From positions 1 through 64,000 of the forward strand of contig JAGRGH010000031.1 in the NCBI GenBank assembly GCA_020445605.1: a DNA stretch of 64,000 nucleotides, given 5' to 3'. The first letter of the stretch is position 1, and every line of letters begins with the position of its first letter. Position numbers and translations under genes: made by a program. The notes under the pieces are model-generated. The model made no database searches. It was given only the letters and a program-made list of their open reading frames with translations, and was not told the DNA's origin. This DNA is from Chromatiales bacterium (GTDB lineage: Bacteria > Pseudomonadota > Gammaproteobacteria > JAGRGH01). This document shows, piece by piece, positions 58,291 through 64,000 of this stretch.

Positions 58291-60171
58291 TCAGGCCGCT
58301 TTCTCTTCTTTTTCCGAGATCAGGTGATAGCAGGGCGCCTTCTCCATCGTGTATTCCCCGGTCTTGGGGTCACGACGCGAGACGGTCAGCACGTGCCAGT
58401 TCTGATCGTCGACCTTCAGGAAGTCACCGCGATAGTAATAGCCGGGCCACCGGGTTTCCTTGCGGAACAGGGTGTGCTGCATGACGGCTTCCGAGGTCAG
58501 ATGCCGATGCTTGACTTCCCAGGCGCGCAGCAGCTCGTGGATGTCCTCGGCTGCGATCTTCTCGAGGTCCTCTTCCAGAAGCTTCATCTTCTTCAGACCG
58601 ATGTTGAGCAGCTTCTCGTTGGTCATGTAGCTGACCGTCACACCACCAGCGTACTCGTCCATCAGCTTCTGCAGGCGATCCAGGGCCTGACGCGGGTTGA
58701 TGTAGTTCGGGTTGACGCTGCCGGCGGTGATCTCGTTGCGATAGACCTTGTAGTGCTCCATCGGCTTGTAGATCTCTTTGCGGCGACGCTCGATCTGCGT
58801 GTCCGTCACCACGATGCCCTCGGCCTTGCCGTCGTCGATGTACTGGCAGGCGGCCTTGGCGGCCAGACGGCCTTCGGTGAACGAACCGGACGAGAACGCG
58901 TGCGGCGTACCACCGACGGCGTCACCGGCACCGAACAGACCTTCGACGGTCGTCATGCGGTTGTAGCCCCAGAAGTACTCGGGCGGCGAAATGTCCTCCG
59001 GACCCGAACACCAGGCACCACAACCCGTCGCATGCGAACCCATGACGTACGGCTCGGAGGTCGTCAGTTCCGGGTTTTCATACTTCGGATCGACGTCGGT
59101 CGCGGCCCACAGCACGGCCTGACCCACGGTCATGCCCAGGAAGTTGTGCCAGCCGATCTCTTCGAGATGCGGGTCCTGGAACGCTTCCATCGTGACCATG
59201 TGGATCGGACCACGGCCTGCATTCACCTCGGAGATGAATGCATGGTTGCGCAGACACGTCGGGATCGGACGGTGCGTCAGGTGGGACGCCTCCGGATCCA
59301 GGTATTCCTTGCCGACGATCTGCTGCAGCGACGGCCACCACTTCGACTCGTACTCTTCGCCGAGGCCGTTCTGGGTGTAGGTCTTCAGATGCAGGAAGTA
59401 GGCGCCGACCGGGCCATAGCCGTCCTTGAAGCGCGCCAGCACGATGCGGTTTTCCATCTGCGTCATCTTGGCGCCGGCCTGGATCAGAAGGCCATAGGCC
59501 GAACCGGAGGACCACGGCGCGTACCACACGCGACCCGCACCCTCGCCGACCGAACGCGGCTTGTAGATGTTCGATGCACCGCCGGCGCCGACGATCACGG
59601 TCTTCGACTTGAAGACGTGATAGTTGCCCGTGCGCACGTTGAAGCCAACAGCACCGGCCACGCGGTTGTCCTTCGCCTCGTCCATCAGCAGGTGCGTGAC
59701 GCAGATGCGGTTGAACACCTTGTCGGCCGACTTCTTGGCGGCCTCGGCGACGAGCGGCTTGTAGGACTCACCGTGGATCATGATCTGCCAGCGACCTTCG
59801 CGCAGATACGAACCGGTCTTCGGGTTGCGCATGATCGGCATGCCCCATTCCTCGAACTGGTGCACAGCCGAGTCCACATGGCGGGCCATGTCGAACAGCA
59901 GGTCCTCGCGGACCATGCCCATCAGGTCGATACGCGCGTAGCGAACATGGTCTTCCGGATTGTTCTCACCGAAGCGGGTGCCCATGTAACAGTTGATTGC
60001 GTACAGGCCCTGCGCAACGGCGCCGGAACGGTCGATGTTCGCCTTTTCGGCGATGACGATCTTCTTGTTCTGGCCCCAGTAGCGGGCCTCGAACGCCGCA
60101 CCGGTGCCACCGAGGCCGGCGCCGGCGACCAGGATGTCAATCCCGTCTTCAACGATAGTCTTGAATTTCAT
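58291..60171 (-). CDS. aprA: Adenylylsulfate (APS) reductase alpha subunit
   Basis: 626 residues, full length. FAD fold: ILVAGAGLGGTGAAFEARYW (20-residue sample) at the start, then KANIDRSGAVAQGLYAINCY (20-residue sample), GMPIMRNPKTGSYLREGRW, and the active-site region SHLTHRPIPTCLRNHAFISE (20-residue sample) with conserved Arg and His. It is the flavoprotein that interconverts sulfite plus AMP with APS; in oxidisers it runs from sulfite to APS. It is last of three overlapping genes (aprM, aprB, aprA): its ATG shares a base with the aprB stop (TAATG). A double terminator follows. Cytoplasmic, membrane-attached through AprM. Confidence 0.97.
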   Translation of the reverse strand: MKFKTIVEDGIDILVAGAGLGGTGAAFEARYWGQNKKIVIAEKANIDRSGAVAQGLYAINCYMGTRFGENNPEDHVRYARIDLMGMVREDLLFDMARHVDSAVHQFEEWGMPIMRNPKTGSYLREGRWQIMIHGESYKPLVAEAAKKSADKVFNRICVTHLLMDEAKDNRVAGAVGFNVRTGNYHVFKSKTVIVGAGGASNIYKPRSVGEGAGRVWYAPWSSGSAYGLLIQAGAKMTQMENRIVLARFKDGYGPVGAYFLHLKTYTQNGLGEEYESKWWPSLQQIVGKEYLDPEASHLTHRPIPTCLRNHAFISEVNAGRGPIHMVTMEAFQDPHLEEIGWHNFLGMTVGQAVLWAATDVDPKYENPELTTSEPYVMGSHATGCGAWCSGPEDISPPEYFWGYNRMTTVEGLFGAGDAVGGTPHAFSSGSFTEGRLAAKAACQYIDDGKAEGIVVTDTQIERRRKEIYKPMEHYKVYRNEITAGSVNPNYINPRQALDRLQKLMDEYAGGVTVSYMTNEKLLNIGLKKMKLLEEDLEKIAAEDIHELLRAWEVKHRHLTSEAVMQHTLFRKETRWPGYYYRGDFLKVDDQNWHVLTVSRRDPKTGEYTMEKAPCYHLISEKEEKAA

Positions 60172-60653
60172 TAGTAGTACACCCCGGCTTTCAACTTGAG
60201 GCCATTCGACTTGAGGGTGTGGATGTCACCATCATCAAGGCGGATGTATTTCGGCTCGTTGTACAGGAGCTGGCTCTTGCGCTGTTCGGCGCTTGGCGCC
60301 GGAACCTCACGCAGTTGCGGAATGGCGCTGCCCCACGGCTTGGTGGTGATCGGCGCCAGCAGGTCCATGTCCTTCTTGCCGTTGCGGAACTTGATGCGCC
60401 AGGCGATGACACCCTTCTCCTCGTCGCGCTTGACGCGGACGGAGTGACCGAGCGGGGCAAAGTCGGCATAACCGCGCACGTCGATCGCCTGATGCGGACA
60501 GGCTTTCACGCAGGAGTAGCACTCCCAGCACATGTTCGGTTCGATGTTGTAGGCACGACGGGTGACCGTGTCGATATGCATGATGTCCGACGGGCAGATA
60601 TCGACGCAATGACCACAACCGTCACAACGGGTCATGTAGACAAAAGTTGGCAT
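60171..60653 (-). CDS. aprB: APS reductase beta subunit (2x[4Fe-4S])
   Basis: 160 residues with AGGAG before the ATG. Two [4Fe-4S] motifs: C10-DG-C13-GH-C16-VDI-C20 and C42-WE-C45-YS-C48-VKA-C52. The C-terminal tail (ITTKPWGSAIPQLREVPAPS, 20-residue sample) wraps around AprA in known structures. It carries electrons between the FAD of AprA and the membrane side. It follows aprM by 23 bases. Confidence 0.97.
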   Translation of the reverse strand: MPTFVYMTRCDGCGHCVDICPSDIMHIDTVTRRAYNIEPNMCWECYSCVKACPHQAIDVRGYADFAPLGHSVRVKRDEEKGVIAWRIKFRNGKKDMDLLAPITTKPWGSAIPQLREVPAPSAEQRKSQLLYNEPKYIRLDDGDIHTLKSNGLKLKAGVYY

Positions 60654-60676
60654 TGTGAATACTCCTTAACTTTTGA

Positions 60677-61525
60677 TCAGTAGTGACGGGGCGCTTCGCG
60701 GTTGATACCGAGCCCCATGTTGGGCGGATTCTTGCCCATGTATTCTGGAACGTCCGGGAACCGGGCGTGAACCGCCGGATCCGACAGGTCGAAGTCAGCC
60801 GGCAGATTCTCGCGCGAGCCGTCGGCCTTGATGACCTTCTTCTGATAGGCAGCGGCGGGCTTGAAGAACATGTGCGCGAACTTCGACCAGAACACCGTGC
60901 CGAACAGCATGGTGCTGGCCGCGACGAACAGCACGAAGAACGCCATGGTCCAGCCGGCGACCGCGTTCTGCTGGGTGATCGACCAGAGCAGACCGAACGT
61001 CGCCGAGAACAGCAGGCCCAGGATGAACAGGTCGCCGCGACCGTTGAGGTGATACCACTTCACGCCTTCGGAAGCGACATCCACGCGGATCGAGAACCAG
61101 AACCAGTAACCGCCGATGCACAGGGCAATCGCGCCCACATGCCAGATCACCGGCCAGATTCCGGCGTCGGTCGACGTCGGGTAGGCGAAGATCAGCACCG
61201 CGGTGGCCAGCACGAACAGCACGAACCCGTACATCGTGAACAGGTGCGAGATACGGCGACGCGTGCTCTTGAACTCCGAAGAGGTCAGCACCTCGTTGGT
61301 CAGCGTCTGCAGGGCCAGGCCCGCCTTTTCGCCGCCGCTGAGCTGGCGCTTCGCGCTCTTCTGGGCCTTCTTGGCATTCTCGAAGAAATACTTGGCACTC
61401 TGCTTGTGCATCATGTCGAGAATCGTGCCGCCGATCACGAGGATGACCATCAGGACGATGTAGCCCTGCATGATCTCCGGCGAGATGATCGCCGAGAGTT
61501 CGGCGAATGGGTTATACGCAAACAT
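60677..61525 (-). CDS. aprM: APS reductase membrane anchor AprM
   Basis: 282 residues from the ATG at 61525, with GGAGG before it. Five or so helices: YIVLMVILVIGGTILDMM, LFTMYGFVLFVLATAVLIFA (20-residue sample), VGAIALCIGGYWFWFSI, LFILGLLFSATFGLLWSI and MAFFVLFVAASTMLFGTVFW (20-residue sample), with HLFTMYGF and WHVGAIA placing histidines for possible haem or quinone contact. AprM replaces the QmoABC complex in many sulfur oxidisers as the presumed quinone-side partner of AprBA. First gene of the operon. Confidence 0.93.
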   Translation of the reverse strand: MFAYNPFAELSAIISPEIMQGYIVLMVILVIGGTILDMMHKQSAKYFFENAKKAQKSAKRQLSGGEKAGLALQTLTNEVLTSSEFKSTRRRISHLFTMYGFVLFVLATAVLIFAYPTSTDAGIWPVIWHVGAIALCIGGYWFWFSIRVDVASEGVKWYHLNGRGDLFILGLLFSATFGLLWSITQQNAVAGWTMAFFVLFVAASTMLFGTVFWSKFAHMFFKPAAAYQKKVIKADGSRENLPADFDLSDPAVHARFPDVPEYMGKNPPNMGLGINREAPRHY

Positions 61526-62025
61526 GAGACCTGATTTCCTCCAGCGCTGCTGACTGCCAGGTGCCCGCGGCATCGGCCCGCGGCGGGTATTTGAAAACGT
61601 TGCCCTGCGGCCCCGTTCTCACGGATTGACATCGACCTGACGGGAGGGAGACACAAGGAAACCCCGACACACCGATGGTGCGCCCGGTCAGATCAGAAAG
61701 TTCGAAGATGCTAATGCGCCCACCGCAACAACACAATTCACGGTATTTTGCTTGCCCATAAATTGCCTTGATCTTGTCAAGTAACTGAATTTACTCGCTT
61801 ATTTTTTTGTCATCGGATCGTAATTCAGCGCAGCCCGGCCGAGTCCAGCCCGACCCGAGCGCTCGGTAGGTGCGGATTCTGGCCCGCCCGGCGGTCACGG
61901 AATCGCAAATCTGTCGCGCCGACGGGTTGGATGGGCAGCGTTCTGACCCCGGGCCCTGCGCTTGCCGGCGCACGAAAGGACCGACCAACCGGGGACACCG
62001 AATCGCGGCCAGGCGTCCTCCGGAC
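61526..62025. other. Gene-free region upstream of aprM
   Basis: A 500-base stretch between srkA and aprM (both minus strand). It contains an AT-rich block at about 61700-61820 unlike the flanks, most likely the apr promoter region. No open frame with coding character or RNA gene was identified. The part nearest srkA (61830-62025) is ordinary GC-rich text. Confidence 0.5.
61775..61780 (-). promoter_or_regulatory. Candidate -35 element of the aprMBA promoter
   Basis: On the minus strand TTGACA sits at 61780-61775 inside the AT-rich block, about 250 bases before aprM. It is a perfect sigma-70 -35 box, but no good -10 lies 16-18 bases on; TATGGG at 14 bases is the nearest. An activator-dependent promoter would fit. 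Long leader, purpose unknown. Confidence 0.35.
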
Positions 62026-63036
62026 TCAGCTCCAGACCAGCGGCGCCTCGTCCATCGCCGCCATCTGCTCGCGCAGGGTCAGGACGTGGTCCTCCCAGAA
62101 CCGCGGCTCGGCGAAATACGGAAAGGCCGGCGGAAACGCCGGGTCGTCCCAGCGCCGGGCGATCCAGGCGGCGTGGTGCATGATGCGCAGGGTGCGCAGC
62201 GCCTCGATCAGATTCAGCTCGCGCGGATCGAATTCCCGAAACTGGCAGTAGCCCTCCAGAATCGCATCGAGCTGCACGGTGCGATCGGGGCGATCCCCGC
62301 TCAGAAACATCCACAGATCCTGGATCGCCGGCCCCATGCGCGAATCGTCGAAATCCACGAGGTTCGGCACGCCGTCGCGCCACAGGATGTTGCCGGGGTG
62401 CGCATCGCCGTGCAGCCGAATCGCGCCGACCCGGCCGGCGCGTGCGTAGCAGGCGCGCACCCGCTCCAGCGCATCGCGGCTGACCGACTCGTACGCCGCG
62501 GTCAGATGCCCGGGCAGCCAGTCGTTCGCGAGCAGATAATCACGGGACGCATCGCCGAACGACGCCACGTCCAGAACGGGCCGGTGGGCGAACGGGCGCA
62601 CGGCGCCGACGGCATGCACACGCGCCATGTGCCGGCCGAGAATCTCCAGATTGTCGAGGTCGTCGAGTTCGGGCGCACGCCCGCCGCGCCGCGGGTAGAC
62701 CGCCACGCGATATCCACCGATATGGTGCAGGGTCTTGCCGCTGTCGTCGGCCAGCGGCGGTACGGCGGGAATCTCCTCGTCGGCGAGTTCGCGCGCGAAG
62801 GCGTGCTCCTCGCCGATCGCGGCGTCGGTCCAGCGTCCGGGCCGGTAGAACTTCGCGATCACCGGTTCGGCATCCTCGATGCCGACCTGGTAGACGCGGT
62901 TCTCGTAGCTGTTCAGCGCCAGCAGGCGGCCGTCGCAGGCCCAGCCGAGACTTTCCAGTGCGTTGAGCACCTGGTCCGGCCCCAGCGCGCGATAGACGGC
63001 GCCCGAATCGACGTCAGCCGGATTGCCTCCGGGCAT
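62026..63036 (-). CDS. srkA: SrkA (YihE)-type stress response kinase
   Basis: 336 residues. The APH-like kinase fold is seen: LNSYENRVYQVGIEDAEPVI (20-residue sample), AKFYRPGRWTDAAIGEEHAF (20-residue sample), the catalytic loop LHGDAHPGNILWRDG and the metal motif LVDFDDSRMGPAIQDLWMFL (20-residue sample). The C-terminal text LRIMHHAAWIARRWDDPAFP (20-residue sample) is typical of SrkA. It phosphorylates Ser/Thr and protects cells in stress. Single gene, 97 bases from the gene upstream. Confidence 0.93.
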   Translation of the reverse strand: MPGGNPADVDSGAVYRALGPDQVLNALESLGWACDGRLLALNSYENRVYQVGIEDAEPVIAKFYRPGRWTDAAIGEEHAFARELADEEIPAVPPLADDSGKTLHHIGGYRVAVYPRRGGRAPELDDLDNLEILGRHMARVHAVGAVRPFAHRPVLDVASFGDASRDYLLANDWLPGHLTAAYESVSRDALERVRACYARAGRVGAIRLHGDAHPGNILWRDGVPNLVDFDDSRMGPAIQDLWMFLSGDRPDRTVQLDAILEGYCQFREFDPRELNLIEALRTLRIMHHAAWIARRWDDPAFPPAFPYFAEPRFWEDHVLTLREQMAAMDEAPLVWS

Positions 63037-63133
63037 GGTCAGCCCCTGTTATCGCGGCGCCTCCCTGTGCCGCGCTCAGCTGTGAACCATCAGGGTCGGC
63101 CGGCGATCGGCCGGCGTGATGGAAATGCCGTCT

Positions 63134-63685
63134 CTACGGCGGTACCGGCAGATTCACCTGGATATCGCAGAAATCCCCCACGTTCAGCACCGTGGACGGC
63201 GACTCGCTGCACGTGCCGCGATAGACACCGCCGTTGGAGACTCCACCGTTCGTGCAGGCGGTCAGGATCGCGGGCGGGTAGCCCTGGACATCAATGATCT
63301 GCTGCGTCACGGTCGTGTCGTTGAACACCTGAAAGCAGTCATTCTCGTCCGGCAACTCCACCGTACCGCCGCCGCTGAGGACCATGGCCAACATGGTCAT
63401 GCCGGCCTTTGCGTCACCGATCAGCTTCACGCCGCTGGCGCCCGAAGCAAGGGCGGCCACGGCGAACGCGCTGATCATCAGCTTCGATCCACTGCCCTGC
63501 GGGCGCCGGATGAGCCGCGCGGCCAGCACGCCGAGCAGTACCCCGAGGGTGACCAGTCCGAGGCCGCCAATACCCGGAACCGCGCTCGCGAACGGCGCGT
63601 GAACGATCGCGCCGCCGTTCCCGCCCAGCGCCAGCTGTGGCGCCAGCAGCAGGCCCAGACCGAGCACTCGATTGACAAATTTCAT
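63134..63685 (-). CDS. Probable exosortase substrate with an internal sorting signal (midcut-by-XrtH type)
   Basis: 183 residues. An N-terminal signal (VNRVLGLGLLLAPQLALGG) is followed at residues 36-61 by a second tripartite signal: VPGIGGLGLV, a hydrophobic helix and the basic RLIRR. This would be a C-terminal sorting signal in ordinary exosortase substrates; here it is in the middle, followed by another helix and a domain with LSGGGTVELPDENDCFQVFN (20-residue sample) and cysteines near the end (TACTNGG, GTCSES, DFCDIQV). The order matches what I recall of midcut-by-XrtH proteins. No exosortase gene is in the window. It lies 97 bases upstream of srkA. Confidence 0.65.
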   Translation of the reverse strand: MKFVNRVLGLGLLLAPQLALGGNGGAIVHAPFASAVPGIGGLGLVTLGVLLGVLAARLIRRPQGSGSKLMISAFAVAALASGASGVKLIGDAKAGMTMLAMVLSGGGTVELPDENDCFQVFNDTTVTQQIIDVQGYPPAILTACTNGGVSNGGVYRGTCSESPSTVLNVGDFCDIQVNLPVPP

Positions 63686-63778
63686 CTTCGTTTACCCCAA
63701 ATCCGCTTGGAAGTCGCAATTCAGCAGTTCCGGAGGCCTGCAAGCCAGGGGCAGACGCTAACCGAAAGGCCCCGTCCA

Positions 63779-63830
63779 GCGCCACTCCGGCCGTGAACCG
63801 GCCGCCGTGCTGGCGGCCGTTAAGTGGCGC
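63779..63830. other. Long nested inverted repeat next to cysS
   Basis: Outer arms GCGCCACT (63779-63786) and AGTGGCGC (63823-63830) enclose GGCCGCC/GGCGGCC with a 5-base loop. The element starts 8 bases past the cysS stop on the minus strand, so it is probably that gene's 3' structure; there is no T-run, so simple rho-independent termination is uncertain. Confidence 0.6.
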
Positions 63831-63837
63831 GTCAGGC

Positions 63838-64000
63838 TCAGCCCCGGCGCCAGGTCGTGCCCTGGGCACCGTCCTCGATGGTCACGCCGGCCGCGGCGAG
63901 TTCGTCGCGGATGCCGTCGGCGCGGGCGAAATCCCGCGCCCGGCGGGCCTCGGCGCGCCCGGCAATCAGCGCCTCGATGCGGTCGGCGGACATGCCCCCC
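63838..64000 (-). CDS. cysS: Cysteinyl-tRNA synthetase, C-terminal end (partial)
   Basis: The minus-strand frame entering from the window edge encodes the last 53 residues: [20 protein letters not shown] is a 20-residue sample, then [17 protein letters not shown], and the end [11 protein letters not shown]. The closing pattern (D-x-IRDEL-x3-G-x4-D-x-x-x-GT-x-WRR) is the hallmark of bacterial CysRS. It charges tRNA-Cys. The main part is outside the window. Confidence 0.92.
   Translation of the reverse strand, partial: GGMSADRIEALIAGRAEARRARDFARADGIRDELAAAGVTIEDGAQGTTWRRG

Noticed and set aside
58324-60174. 616-codon plus-strand frame opposite aprA
   Set aside because: Antisense shadow of aprA, no recognisable domain.
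63087-63120. Terminator from the repeated CGGCCGGC near 63090-63115
   Set aside because: GCCGGC is self-complementary and can pair, but there is no T-run and the position relative to the stop of the exosortase-type gene gives no firm support.
1-64000. tRNA, rRNA or tmRNA genes
   Set aside because: Intergenic gaps were read for cloverleaf arms and the conserved T-loop text; none was convincing.

Overview
The window is a contiguous, high-GC, gene-dense chromosomal segment of a Gram-negative bacterium. The lipid A and KDO genes (lpxK, kdsB, msbA), the Lol genes, and mfd, ppk and rraA point to a gammaproteobacterium. A complete aprM-aprB-aprA set (dissimilatory APS reductase with its AprM membrane anchor) and a periplasmic DsrE-like protein point to a sulfur-oxidising lineage such as the Chromatiales. 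No rRNA, tRNA, CRISPR array, prophage or intact insertion sequence is recognisable. Lower-GC patches occur around 21.2-21.8 kb and 30.2-31.0 kb.

Layout. 0-6.3 kb: the end of a secreted protein, then a minus-strand run of rraA, rhodanese, a dTDP-sugar-epimerase-like cupin, a HpcH/HpaI-like protein and a glycosyltransferase; upstream lie two tandem dynamin-like GTPases (DUF697). 6.4-11.3 kb: a three-gene unit of GMC oxidoreductase, a Tat-signal protein with a duplicated domain, and a secreted FG-GAP/ASPIC protein. 11.3-16.1 kb: polyphosphate and c-di-GMP genes (ppx, a cNMP-EAL protein, convergent ppk). 16.1-21.2 kb: a membrane protein, an OmpR-type regulator with a PepSY protein but no histidine kinase, a glycine-zipper protein, a PDC sensor and a DUF4139 protein. 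21.2-22.1 kb: a small SWIM zinc-finger gene behind three matching palindromes, then repeat debris. 22.1-27.7 kb: an ABC exporter (ATPase, GldF-GldG fusion, DUF4340) with a YgjP-like metallopeptidase. 27.9-31.0 kb: a TrpD-like transferase with a Rieske protein, a duplicated-domain lipid-anchored or membrane protein and a radical SAM/SPASM enzyme.

31.1-38.9 kb: the envelope operon comEC-exbB-exbD-msbA-lpxK-ycaR-kdsB-ptp, tightly overlapped and using several GTG or TTG starts. 39.0-42.9 kb: DUF2062, lolD with one LolC/E permease, small proteins and DsrE. 42.9-47.9 kb: a TetR-RND-LolA-like-beta-barrel operon with a clear operator. 48.0-53.4 kb: a GNAT-histone deacetylase fusion divergent from mfd. 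53.7-58.0 kb: a 53-residue protein, glutaredoxin and a minus-strand group of small cytosolic proteins (HIT, TPR, FKBP, unknowns). 58.3-61.5 kb: aprMBA with a double terminator. 62.0-64.0 kb: srkA, a probable exosortase substrate and the 3' end of cysS.

The main structure that genes do not explain is a family of intergenic elements made of four or five consecutive hairpins (copies near 3.4, 39.6, 53.4, 57.5 and 58.1 kb). Copies differ in stem sequence but keep the pairing, and several begin at or run over stop codons.
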